64,000 nucleotides of DNA. Origin: Porphyromonas crevioricanis (GTDB lineage Bacteria > Bacteroidota > Bacteroidia > Bacteroidales > Porphyromonadaceae). The translations under genes and the position numbers were made by a program. The stretch spans positions 34,143 to 98,142 of the forward strand of contig NZ_FUXH01000008.1 in NCBI RefSeq assembly GCF_900167225.1, read 5' to 3'. Position 1 is the first letter of the stretch. Each line of letters begins with the position of its first letter. Below are positions 26,426 through 35,281 of the stretch, piece by piece. Below the pieces are notes generated by a model, which was given only the letters and a program-made list of their open reading frames with translations, was not told the DNA's origin and did not search any database.

Positions 26426-27316
26426 TTATTTGTCTGAGATATAATACTTACCAAGATTCTCAACATCTATAGCTCCCCCTTTATAAGAACAGAAAGAAAT
26501 TTCCGTCTCTGGAGTTTCGCCATACGAAGAGAGCACAGAAACAACACCAACTTTTTGTCCAGGGAGTTCAACGGAGAGTCCGTTTTGAGGATTCTTAACC
26601 ACTCGGCCTCTCTTATAAACATTAAAGACATCTCCGGCAGACAATCCTTGTGATATACCACCCGAAATGATATAAGAACCTTCATCAACAGAGAGGATAT
26701 ATGACCTCCACGGCTTATCCATGCACTTATTGATAATGTTTTCGACCAATTGACTGAGAGCTCCAGAAATTGCTTTATCACTAAGCGTAGCATCAAAGCC
26801 GGCAGTGCCACCAATACCAAGGGTCTGCTTAGTGGTGGTCTCTGCAAATCCTTTGGCCTCATCAGAATAAACAATCAGGCCTGTTGCAACTTCTACAAGA
26901 CGAACGCTTACTCCCGCTTCCACTGTTTGAGTCTTGGTTGAGGAGAAAATCTTCTGTTGTCCTTCTACCTTTCTACCATACTCCGTTATCGAACCAAGAA
27001 TAATGTAATCGGCACCAATCTTGTTCATCCCCTCTCCAGCCTCTGCCACGAGGACATCAAGATCATCTCTTTCCAAAAGGACAAATTTCCCACTGGCTGC
27101 GAGTTTGGATGATAAAATATCCAAGGCCTGTTTTCGCATGGGATCATTGTCCTTGTCGTAGAAAAGCCCTTTGGAATACTGTGTCTCGTTAGAGAATCTA
27201 CCTATTGCGACCTTCCTTTTGATAGTTTTCTCTTGCGCCAACGCAGAAAATGGAACTGCCAGCATGATTGCCACGGCAGAGATAAGGGAGAGCTTAGTGA
27301 ATACCCTTTCAATCAT
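26426..27316 (-). CDS. CsgG/HfaB-family outer-membrane secretion or assembly protein
   Basis: A 296-residue protein with an ordinary signal peptide (…MLAVPFSALAQEK); unlike E. coli CsgG there is no lipobox. The CsgG domain runs from about 33 to 220: KVAIGRFSNETQYSKG, ALDILSSKLAASGKFVLLERDDLDVLVAE, IGADYIILGSITEYGRKVEG, and VRLVEVATGLIVYSDEAKG. The C-terminal ~80 residues (YIISGGISQGLSAGDVFNVYKRGRVV) look like a small FlgT-C/beta domain. CsgG forms a gated pore for curli subunits. With no curlin genes nearby, the cargo here is unknown, and a non-pore scaffold role is possible. It leads the four-gene operon. Confidence 0.85.
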   Translation of the reverse strand: MIERVFTKLSLISAVAIMLAVPFSALAQEKTIKRKVAIGRFSNETQYSKGLFYDKDNDPMRKQALDILSSKLAASGKFVLLERDDLDVLVAEAGEGMNKIGADYIILGSITEYGRKVEGQQKIFSSTKTQTVEAGVSVRLVEVATGLIVYSDEAKGFAETTTKQTLGIGGTAGFDATLSDKAISGALSQLVENIINKCMDKPWRSYILSVDEGSYIISGGISQGLSAGDVFNVYKRGRVVKNPQNGLSVELPGQKVGVVSVLSSYGETPETEISFCSYKGGAIDVENLGKYYISDK

Positions 27317-27430
27317 ATTCTTAACTATAAAAATTTAACCTTCAATACAAAAACACCAATGTACTTCTCCTGATCGGAGGTTCTCGAAAACCTCGTCCAT
27401 TGAAAATCCTACTAAAAACAAATTCCAACC

Positions 27431-28777
27431 CTATATTATCCCGGCTTTATGCTCCTTAGATAAGACATAGCGTAGCCAGAAGTATCCACAAATCCCCGAC
27501 AAAATCGAACCAGAGAAGATACCCATTTTAGCCTCGTTGAACAACTCCGGATGGACATCGCCAAACGACAGAGAAGCCAAGAAAAGAGCCACAGTAAAGC
27601 CGATACCTCCAAGCATGGAAAGAGCAAGCAGGTTGTGATAAGTCATTCCCTTAGGCATACATCCGAGACCGGATTTGATGAAAAGGGCTGTGAAAGAGAA
27701 TATCCCCAAAGTCTTGCCGACAAACAAACCCAGTACGATAGCCAAGGGTACTCCAAACATTCCCTCTGCAGTTACGCCTCCGAGTACCACCCCTGCATTG
27801 ACGAAAGCAAACAGTGGCAGAACAAAGAAGTTCACGAAGGGAGAAAAGTCCGACTCCATTTCCTGTACCGGAGAGATAGCCTTGGCAGCCTTCTTTTTCA
27901 TCGAAGAAATGATACTGATCTGGTCACGACTCAGCATAGTAACATCTCTATTGGTGCGTTCTCCATCAGGCATCAGGTTGAATAGGACTCGCATCTCTGA
28001 GCGAAGGTTGTGCATATTGACTTTTGAGTGTGCCGGGATTGTGAAAGCCAGCAAGACGCCGGCAATAGTAGCATGCACGCCACTACCGACAAAGAGAGTC
28101 CAAACGACGATTCCACAGAGATAATAGAAAGCCTTGTGTGTCACTCCCATTTTTCCCAATACAAACATCAATACAAGTATAGCCAAAGCTACTCCCAACA
28201 GCAGGAAGGAAATATGCCCCGAATAGAAGATAGCGATCACGATGATACCCCCTATGTCATCCACCACGGCCAAGGCCGTCAAGAATGCTTTGAGACTGGT
28301 AGGCACTCGTGCTCCCAAAGCAGCCAAAGCAGCCAAAGCAAAGGCAATATCCGTAGCCATAGGAATAGCGGCTCCATGTATCTCATCGCCTGTATGACAA
28401 ACGGAGAGGTAAAAAAGTACCGGAAAAATCATACCACCGAAGGCCCCTACAATGGGAAGGACGGCTTTGCGAAAACTACTCAGCTCCCCGACTAACATCT
28501 CTTGCTTTATCTCCAAGCCGACAACAAAGAAGAAGATTGCCATCAGGGCATCATTTACAAACTCCAACAAGCTCATGGTCTCGCCATTATGCGAAAAAAC
28601 GCTGTAGTTGCCTATTTGCAACAATACGGGATAGTTGAGCAACTCATAATAAAACCGACTCCATGGGCTATTAGCCACAATCACTGCCAATACAGCAGCG
28701 ACAAAGAGCATCAATGTAGCATTGGGCTTTCTTTTCGTAATCCGTGACAACGGATTGATGAGCTTTCTTTTCATCAT
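27431..28777 (-). CDS. nhaA: Na+/H+ antiporter NhaA
   Basis: An inner-membrane electrogenic antiporter that swaps intracellular Na+ (or Li+) for protons to control pH and sodium. At 448 residues it is longer than E. coli NhaA (388); the extra length is mainly a hydrophilic loop (about 265-315) and the ends. The ion-binding Asp pair is present in LTALAVVDDIGGIIVIAIF. Other conserved parts are FFFVVGLEIKQEMLVGEL and PMATDIAFALAALAALG. About twelve helices can be counted. It is probably monocistronic; a TACTTTTG box lies at 29105. Confidence 0.95.
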   Translation of the reverse strand: MMKRKLINPLSRITKRKPNATLMLFVAAVLAVIVANSPWSRFYYELLNYPVLLQIGNYSVFSHNGETMSLLEFVNDALMAIFFFVVGLEIKQEMLVGELSSFRKAVLPIVGAFGGMIFPVLFYLSVCHTGDEIHGAAIPMATDIAFALAALAALGARVPTSLKAFLTALAVVDDIGGIIVIAIFYSGHISFLLLGVALAILVLMFVLGKMGVTHKAFYYLCGIVVWTLFVGSGVHATIAGVLLAFTIPAHSKVNMHNLRSEMRVLFNLMPDGERTNRDVTMLSRDQISIISSMKKKAAKAISPVQEMESDFSPFVNFFVLPLFAFVNAGVVLGGVTAEGMFGVPLAIVLGLFVGKTLGIFSFTALFIKSGLGCMPKGMTYHNLLALSMLGGIGFTVALFLASLSFGDVHPELFNEAKMGIFSGSILSGICGYFWLRYVLSKEHKAGII

Positions 28778-29164
28778 AAGCTGTGTATCTTTTAATAAAA
28801 ACCTAAATCACACGAAGAGACCGTTGTACAGACTCTCCCAAACTACCCAAACAGCTTCTTGCCGGGCTTTGCAGGATGATGGCAATCGCAGGGCTTTGAT
28901 GCTCTCGAGGTAAGGGAAGCACTTGGGTATGAGACCAAACCTGAACGTCAATGAACAGCACAGCGACTGCCGTATTACGCAATAACCTTGCAAAGAAAGG
29001 TAGAAGAATTAATCTGCGCATATACCTTCCGGCACCATTCTTCATCCATCGTTCCTGTTGTAACAAGCGAGACTCCTCCCTCTCTGTCCGAATAAAATAC
29101 GGCCCAAAAGTAGGCCTCATCTACAGTATTTATAGAGACAAGAGAGGGTTGTGTCTGCCGATAG
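28778..29164 (-). promoter_or_regulatory. 387-bp gap between fumarase and nhaA, with a possible promoter
   Basis: The only signal I support is a minus-strand TACTTTTG (29105-29112) that could drive nhaA with a ~320-nt leader. The small reading frames here have no signal sequence, motif or codon pattern that marks a gene. Confidence 0.3.
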
Positions 29165-30814
29165 CTACCTTCCTATGGCACAATTGGCACAACGGCTCCG
29201 GATCTCAGCGAAAAAATCATTCCCTTTGTTATCCACAAGGATAAAGGCAGGAAAATCTTTTACCTCTATCTTCCAAATGGCCTCCATACCCAATTCGGGA
29301 TATTCGAGGCATTCCACCTTTCGGATACTGTTTTCCGCCAAAACAGCTGCCGGACCGCCTATACTCCCCAAATAGAAGCCTCCGTACTTATGACAGGCAT
29401 TTGTGACAACCTCAGATCGATTTCCCTTGGCTATCATAATCATCGAGCCTCCGTGAGACTGGAAAAGATCTACATAAGAGTCCATGCGCCCTGCTGTGGT
29501 CGGGCCAAAAGAGCCGGAAGGCATCCCCTTGGGAGTCTTGGCCGGACCAGCATAATAAATTGGGTGATTCTTGATGTAGTCCGGCAATCCTTCGCCTCGC
29601 TCTATACGCTCTCTCAGCTTGGCATGAGCAATATCTCGACCAACAATAATGGTACCACTGAGAGAAAGACGAGTAGACACAGGATAGCGATCCAGCTCGG
29701 CCAAAATTTCACTCATCGGCCTGTTGAGATCAATCTTCACTACCTGCCCTTCCATCCCCTGTCTATATTCCTCCGGGATAAGTGCTGCCGGGTTGGTCTC
29801 CAACTTCTCGATCCATATCCCCTCCCGATTGATTTTAGCCTTGATGTTACGGTCTGCCGAACAGCTCACTCCCATTCCCACGGGGCAACTGGCTCCATGC
29901 CTCGGCAAACGGATAATCCGAACATCATGAGCATAATATTTACCTCCAAACTGCGCTCCATAGCCAAGTTTAGCAGCTGCGGCCAACACTTTTTGCTCCA
30001 GCTCCACATCACGAAAAGCTCTCCCTAAGGCATTACCCTCGGTGGGAAGCTCATCATAATACTTGGCCGAAGCCAGCTTTACGGTTTTGAGGTTCGCTTC
30101 GGCAGAGGTGCCACCAATCACAAAGGCTATATGGTAAGGAGGACAGGCAGCCGTGCCAAGTGAGGCCATCTTTTCCACGAGGAAAGGGAGCAACCGATCC
30201 GGGTTAAGCAGGGCCTTTGTCTCCTGATAAAGGAAAGTCTTATTCGCCGATCCTCCTCCCTTGGCAATGCAAAGAAAATTATATTCCTCGCCATCCACTG
30301 CCATGAGATCTATCTGAGCAGGCAGGTTACAACCCGTATTGACCTCTCGGTACATATCAAGGGGAGCATTCTGCGAATAGCGCAAGTTATCTGTCGTATA
30401 AGTATCGTATATCCCATGCGAAATAGCAGCTTCATCTCCACCTCCGGTATAGACGTTCTGCCCCTTTTTGCCCAAGACAATAGCTGTACCCGTATCCTGA
30501 CAAAACGGCAGTTGTCCCTTGGCAGAGACTTCTGCATTGCGCAACATAGTAAGAGCAACAAATTTATCGTTTTCACTGGCTTCGGGATCGGAAAGGATCG
30601 AAGCAACTTGTCTCTGATGCTCTTTCCTGAGAAAAAAAGAAACATCATGAAAGGCCTGACGTGCCAGCAAACGTAATCCTTCAGGATCCACACAGAGCAT
30701 ATCCTTCCCGGCAAAGGGGCGGACGGAGACATACTCGTTCGTCAGGAGATAATACTCGGTCTTGTCTGTAGCCATCTCAAATGGCTTTTGATATCGAAAT
30801 TCTGGTGTAGGCAT
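29165..30814 (-). CDS. Fumarate hydratase class I (4Fe-4S)
   Basis: 549 residues, the length of E. coli FumA/FumB. It catalyses fumarate to malate hydration with an oxygen-sensitive [4Fe-4S] cluster. The N-terminal alpha part and C-terminal beta part are fused. Probable cluster cysteines appear in [23 protein letters not shown] and [13 protein letters not shown]. The beta part contains [21 protein letters not shown] (here [18 protein letters not shown]), [25 protein letters not shown] and [18 protein letters not shown]. In this anaerobe it works in the reductive malate-fumarate-succinate branch. The promoter TACCTTTG is at 30855. Confidence 0.95.
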   Translation of the reverse strand: MPTPEFRYQKPFEMATDKTEYYLLTNEYVSVRPFAGKDMLCVDPEGLRLLARQAFHDVSFFLRKEHQRQVASILSDPEASENDKFVALTMLRNAEVSAKGQLPFCQDTGTAIVLGKKGQNVYTGGGDEAAISHGIYDTYTTDNLRYSQNAPLDMYREVNTGCNLPAQIDLMAVDGEEYNFLCIAKGGGSANKTFLYQETKALLNPDRLLPFLVEKMASLGTAACPPYHIAFVIGGTSAEANLKTVKLASAKYYDELPTEGNALGRAFRDVELEQKVLAAAAKLGYGAQFGGKYYAHDVRIIRLPRHGASCPVGMGVSCSADRNIKAKINREGIWIEKLETNPAALIPEEYRQGMEGQVVKIDLNRPMSEILAELDRYPVSTRLSLSGTIIVGRDIAHAKLRERIERGEGLPDYIKNHPIYYAGPAKTPKGMPSGSFGPTTAGRMDSYVDLFQSHGGSMIMIAKGNRSEVVTNACHKYGGFYLGSIGGPAAVLAENSIRKVECLEYPELGMEAIWKIEVKDFPAFILVDNKGNDFFAEIRSRCANCAIGR

Positions 30815-30854
30815 GATGACAATTAGAGAAATGATAATCGATTATAACTTCTCT

Positions 30855-30862
30855 CAAAGGTA
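30855..30862 (-). promoter_or_regulatory. Fumarase promoter -7 box
   Basis: Minus-strand TACCTTTG 40 bp before the ATG. The divergent BspA-like gene begins ~130 bp away on the other strand. Confidence 0.5.
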
Positions 30863-30992
30863 CATTTTTGTCTCTAATTTATAAGAGAGAAGGATAATGC
30901 ATATTTCGGGATCAAGGAGCAACAGTCTCATTAAGGTTTGTACCTTCGTTGGCAGAGGGGTCCCGACCCCTCCTTTTCAAACAAGAAATAAA

Positions 30993-33900
30993 ATGCAAAT
31001 GAAAAGGATTTTCAAATGGGTAGTATTTGCAATTGTATTGCAGGCACTACCGCTATCGAATGTATTTGCCCAAAAGATAGAGAACGGCAAATTGATTTCC
31101 TGGGCAGACGCAAGTGGGAGTATTACAATTCCCGAGGATGTAACCGAGATTGCAGAAAACTGCTTCTACACACCGGGCGAACCCGATCCCGATGGCTGGG
31201 GAGACACCGATCCGATAAGCAACACAGCAATCACTTCGATAGACTTCAAGAACGTAGTCAAAATCGGAAAAAATGCATTCAAGGGATGTACTGGCATTGT
31301 GAGCATAATGGCTCCGAAAGTGACCGAAATTGCAGAAGAGGCTTTCGATGCCTGTTCTTCTTTGGAGGCTTTGGCCCTCCCTGCGATCACCAAACTGGAG
31401 AAACGAGCATTTGCCAACTGTTCGGCCATGACGAACGTATCTCTGGGCAAATCGCTTGCCAGCACTGGTGCAAATCCATTTACCAACTGCACAATGCTCA
31501 AAAACCTGCAAATAGAGGCCGGAGCCGAAGGTTTCTATACCTCCGAAAATGCACTGATCCGCAAAACGGACGGTGTATTAGTTGCAGTGGCGGGAGGTAT
31601 TGAACAGCTGACTCTCGATGGGCGATGCAAAAAAGTTGGAGAGTCGGCCATGTTCGGCTGTTCTCGACTGACAAAAGTGACCCTGCCGGAGGCTACCGTC
31701 TTAGGAGACAAATCGCTCAACGGCTGCAGCTCGCTGGCAGAGCTGATAGTACCAAAGCTCGAAGAGGTAGAAAACAACAGCTTCATTACCATGAACGGTG
31801 TTGGCTCTTTGAGAGTAATGGACATACATCTGAGTCCCAATTTCAAGGGATTCAACGGAGCTTTCAATGACAAAGAAAGCACAACCCTGTATGTAGCTTC
31901 CGAAGAAGTGAAAACACGACTGAGCAAAGAACTCAGAAAAACAAAGATCATTGTCGGTGCTCCTTCGGTTATAACAAACGTAACTATTACTTACTCTTTC
32001 AACTCCGATGGAGGGAAAGTAGAGAGCTGGACAACCGGGGCTGTAGCTGTGGTGTCGGGACAGACCTTGCCCACCGGCTCAACGATTACTTTCAAGGCTA
32101 TTCCTTTCTTCGACTACTATGTAGCAAGCTGGACTCTGAATGGCACGGATATCAGCTCGAGTGTAGAGAACAATATGTACGAGATCGCATCGGTAACAGA
32201 GGACATCAATCTAAATGTAACTTTCCGCAAGAAAGACGAAGGTTGCTATATCTTCTACCGTAGTTTGGCTCCCAGCCAGGGAACGATCTCCTGCTCCCGA
32301 GATGGGGGCATCAATGTCCCTTATGGAGAAAAGGTGCCGCTGAACAGCAATCTGAAGTTCACGGCTTCGCCCAGAAGAGGGTATCGCGTGACAGACTGGT
32401 CGAAAGAAGTCGGTGAAGGCTCTCAAATAAGCTATGAAGTAATATCGGGGCAAAATGGCAAAACAACCTATGAGTGCAAAGCCGAAGACGGGCTTGATAT
32501 AGCGGTAAACTTCGACCGAATGACGGATCATTTCATCGTCAAATTCAGCTCCTTCAACACTGACAACGGCACCCTTACAGCGGCTCTGCAAGATGGCTCT
32601 TCATTCGAATCAGGAGATGCCCTCCCCAAAGGCAGTAAAATCATCTTTACAGCCCACCCTATCGGAGCAAACAAGGTTGAGGAATGGCAACTCAATTCAG
32701 AAACGGTAAGTGGACACAGAGAGCTTACCTATGTAGTAGAGAGTCTCTCCAGTGATATAGAGGTTAATGTACTGTGCAGCCAAAGTGGCGAACCGGATCC
32801 GGATGCTCCCGTGATCCAAAAAGGCCACCTGATCTCCTGGAACCCCGAGGGTGCCGCTATCTTGCCCGGCGAGGTGACCCACATAGACGCCAAGGCTTTC
32901 GAAGGGGCTAACAAAATGACCTCCTTGACGCTGAACAAGGATCTGAAGTATATAGGAGAACAAGCTTTCCTCTATGCCACAGCTCTACGGCAGTTCGAAG
33001 TACCGGCTGAGAATCCTCATTTCACAGCAGAAGACGGAGTTCTCTACAACAAAGAAAAGACTCTTCTGATAGCCTATCCGGCCGGACGAGAGGGAGATAC
33101 CTACCAAATCATTGCCTCTGCACTTGGTATCATGCCAGGAGCTTTCGCGACCTGCCCCTTACTGAAAAATGTAACCGTGGCAATAGACAATACGGCTCTC
33201 AAATCGGTAGATGGAGCTCTCTATACACAAGATGGAGCTACTCTGCTCTTCTTCCCCACTCGTCCTATCGAGGGTGAAGAAGCTGCAATCAAATTGCCAG
33301 AAGGTCTGCAAACGATCGGTCGTCTCGCTCTGTCGTATCATCCGGCTGTGAAGGGGATAAAATTACCGGCATCTTTGCGTAAAATAGAAGCTCAAGCATT
33401 GGCATTCAACCCTGTTCTTGCTTCTGTAGGATACGAAGAGAATGTTAGTCCCGGATTGGAGTCTGTCGGAGATTCGGCTTTCTACTATGGACGTTCATTG
33501 CTTCTCTTCCCACACATTCCTACGCTCAAAAGCCTTGGAAAGGGGGTGTTCGGTATCTGCAACTTACTTGAAGAGATCCATATCCCCGATGGTTGCACAA
33601 TCGGGAAAGGAGCATTTGAGAAATGCCAGAGTATCAAACGTGTCTTTGCCTATGACAGCAAGCCTGCCGACATTGAGGCCGATGCTTTCTCCGATATTGT
33701 TTTCTTAGACGAAGCCACCTTGCACGTAAAACCCGATGCCGTGGATGCATATTCCCAAGCAGATGGTTGGAAGATTTTTAAGCACATCAAAGGTAGCATC
33801 GACACCAGGATAGAGACCATTGAGCATAGCAACTATAGAATATACAAGGTATCCGATGGGTGGCTTGTAGAGGGGTTCGCTGCAGGTCTCAACTATACGA

Positions 33901-34034
33901 CTTGTACAGTTAGTGGAGAGTTGCTCACACGATCTAAGACCCAACAAGGGCAGTTCTTCGTCCCCGCTCCCCATGCAGGGCTCGCGGTATTACTGCACAT
34001 AGAAGGGCACTCTGTGATCAAGCTGATGCGCTAA
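30993..34034 (+). CDS. BspA-like surface protein with TpLRR and InlB B-repeat modules
   Basis: About 1013 residues from MQMKRIFKWVVF, with a signal peptide to NVFAQK. The first ~300 residues are LRR_5/BspA-type repeats (GKNAFKGCTGIVSIMAPKVTEIAEEAFDACSSLEAL). Three divergent InlB B-repeat domains follow (~320-600), each with a YSFNSDGGKVESW / GSTITFKAIPFFDYYVASWTLNG pattern. A second LRR_5 block (~610-930) begins with KGHLISWNPEGAAILPGEVTHIDAKAF, echoing the N-terminal GKLISWADASGSITIPEDV. So the protein is a repeat sandwich. The C-terminus (WLVEGFAAGLNYTTCTVSGELL...LIEGHSVIKLMR-like) could be a shortened type IX CTD. BspA relatives bind fibronectin and other bacteria. It lies upstream of fimA with an independent 5' region. 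Confidence 0.85.
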   Translation: MQMKRIFKWVVFAIVLQALPLSNVFAQKIENGKLISWADASGSITIPEDVTEIAENCFYTPGEPDPDGWGDTDPISNTAITSIDFKNVVKIGKNAFKGCTGIVSIMAPKVTEIAEEAFDACSSLEALALPAITKLEKRAFANCSAMTNVSLGKSLASTGANPFTNCTMLKNLQIEAGAEGFYTSENALIRKTDGVLVAVAGGIEQLTLDGRCKKVGESAMFGCSRLTKVTLPEATVLGDKSLNGCSSLAELIVPKLEEVENNSFITMNGVGSLRVMDIHLSPNFKGFNGAFNDKESTTLYVASEEVKTRLSKELRKTKIIVGAPSVITNVTITYSFNSDGGKVESWTTGAVAVVSGQTLPTGSTITFKAIPFFDYYVASWTLNGTDISSSVENNMYEIASVTEDINLNVTFRKKDEGCYIFYRSLAPSQGTISCSRDGGINVPYGEKVPLNSNLKFTASPRRGYRVTDWSKEVGEGSQISYEVISGQNGKTTYECKAEDGLDIAVNFDRMTDHFIVKFSSFNTDNGTLTAALQDGSSFESGDALPKGSKIIFTAHPIGANKVEEWQLNSETVSGHRELTYVVESLSSDIEVNVLCSQSGEPDPDAPVIQKGHLISWNPEGAAILPGEVTHIDAKAFEGANKMTSLTLNKDLKYIGEQAFLYATALRQFEVPAENPHFTAEDGVLYNKEKTLLIAYPAGREGDTYQIIASALGIMPGAFATCPLLKNVTVAIDNTALKSVDGALYTQDGATLLFFPTRPIEGEEAAIKLPEGLQTIGRLALSYHPAVKGIKLPASLRKIEAQALAFNPVLASVGYEENVSPGLESVGDSAFYYGRSLLLFPHIPTLKSLGKGVFGICNLLEEIHIPDGCTIGKGAFEKCQSIKRVFAYDSKPADIEADAFSDIVFLDEATLHVKPDAVDAYSQADGWKIFKHIKGSIDTRIETIEHSNYRIYKVSDGWLVEGFAAGLNYTTCTVSGELLTRSKTQQGQFFVPAPHAGLAVLLHIEGHSVIKLMR

Positions 34035-34230
34035 TCATAACATCTCTCCTGCAGAAGTCGGGCATCCTGTTTGCTATGGCAATAGGGTGCCCGACTTCTT
34101 TTTTGAGGAACTGTTTCAGAGACAAAAACCGACATGTTTTGTAAAATCCAATCTTGGCTCTAAACGAGAAAATTCGAGAGAAAAAGGCCCAAATCTCCGA
34201 GCTAATATCCTCCCTTTCGTACTCTCGAAA

Positions 34231-34380
34231 TCCACTTCTCAAAATGCTCTATTCATCGGCATTCTGGGAGGGTCAAAATTCTCTCCTGTGAAAAAATTTA
34301 TTCTCTCCTGCGTTAGCAAAATTTCTCTCAGGAGAGAATTTTCTTTCTCTCCCGTGTCATAAAAAAACGGCTCCCATAGG
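34231..34380 (+). repeat. Dispersed palindromic repeat A, copy 2
   Basis: The fullest copy. It opens with AATGC-TCTATTCATC-GGCATT (short arms around a 9-nt loop). Alternating CTCTCCTG / CAGGAGAG arms separated by A/T runs follow, then CTCCCGTGTCAT, a run of A and CGGCTCCC. It lies ~200 bp after the BspA-like gene. No coding potential is apparent. Confidence 0.75.
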
Positions 34381-34622
34381 AAGCAAATAAGAGAGAAAAG
34401 ACAAGGCCAAATGAGTCTCTTTTTGACCCTAAAAAGGCGACAAAAAGTTTACGTATAAATCACAAAACAAATACAAATTAATACGCCAATAAATAGAAAA
34501 TTGTATCAACCCAGTTGTGACTATTGCATGTATTGCGTGGAAGCAACTACACCTTATTATAATATATAGGAAACAGTAGGTACGAGGAATATTGTATAAC
34601 CTAATCTACCCTACCGAGCCCA

Positions 34623-34669
34623 CCTCGGCCGGGTTCTTGTTCTACTGACGGGTAATACATACGCCGAGG
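34623..34669. other. GC-rich inverted repeat in the gap before fimA
   Basis: CCTCGGC (34623-34629) is complementary to GCCGAGG (34663-34669) in an otherwise A/T-rich, gene-free stretch. It is upstream of the fimA promoter. It could be a terminator, a regulator site or a small RNA; nothing else identifies it. The rest of 34381-34838 shows no feature I can support. Confidence 0.35.
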
Positions 34670-34838
34670 CATTTTCTTTTTCATCAAATACCTTTTTTCA
34701 ATGCTATTTTTACACCACTCTCTTCTATTTATCGTATGGAATATTACTCTTTGTTATCTACCCTCACTTCTTAACATCCTTTGTATTAACAACTTGCATT
34801 CGAAAGTAAATATATGAGGCAAAAAAACAAAAAAGGGC

Positions 34839-34869
34839 TTGGAATATATACCAAATATCTCTACATTTG
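34839..34869 (+). promoter_or_regulatory. Predicted fimA promoter
   Basis: TTGG (34839-34842), exactly 19 nt, TACATTTG (34862-34869): a near-consensus Bacteroidota promoter. Transcription should start near 34876, leaving a leader of about 405 nt before the fimA ATG. I find no other TAnnTTTG between here and fimA. Confidence 0.6.
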
Positions 34870-34875
34870 CAGTAG

Positions 34876-35281
34876 TATTCCGTATGAGAGAAGGAGATTG
34901 AAGGGATAAACGAGTGAGTGATCGCATCTCCGAGAGAGAGTATCGGAATACGTAAAAACCAAACACAAGTGTGCAGACACCTTCTTTACTGCAGGAGGTG
35001 ACGTGGGGTTGGTAAAAGGTTTCAATTGTGCATTTTCGATCCTTATTGGATAAAGAGAAGGCAGGGTTGGTGACATTGCACCCCAACAGATAGAAACAAG
35101 GAAATAAGGAAATCAAAAAAGGGAAAGGCCTCGTTTTGCGAGGTCACATTTTCGGTACAGAGAAAATAACAACGGAGAAACATTGAAAGGGTGTCCGAAA
35201 GGACTGACATCGCACGGGAGGTATTTGTAAAAGAAAAAGAGAATATAACTAACTAATTGTTCAACTAAAAACAAAAAGAAG
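34876..35281 (+). promoter_or_regulatory. Long structured 5' leader of fimA
   Basis: The predicted leader contains nested complementarities: GTATTCCG (34875-34882) with CGGAATAC (34944-34951), an inner GGAGAT/ATCTCC pair (about 34891 and 34925), and a compact CCTCG-TTTTG-CGAGG hairpin near 35129-35144. The last 40 nt before the ATG are A-rich and unpaired (AACTAAAAACAAAAAGAAG), the usual ribosome-loading context in this phylum. No open frame in it looks real. A post-transcriptional control role is inferred. Confidence 0.4.

Noticed and set aside
28803..29120. Minus-strand 105-residue frame between fumarase and nhaA
   Set aside because: No motif, no signal, Arg/Leu-rich composition typical of chance frames; overlapping frames on the other strand look equally random.
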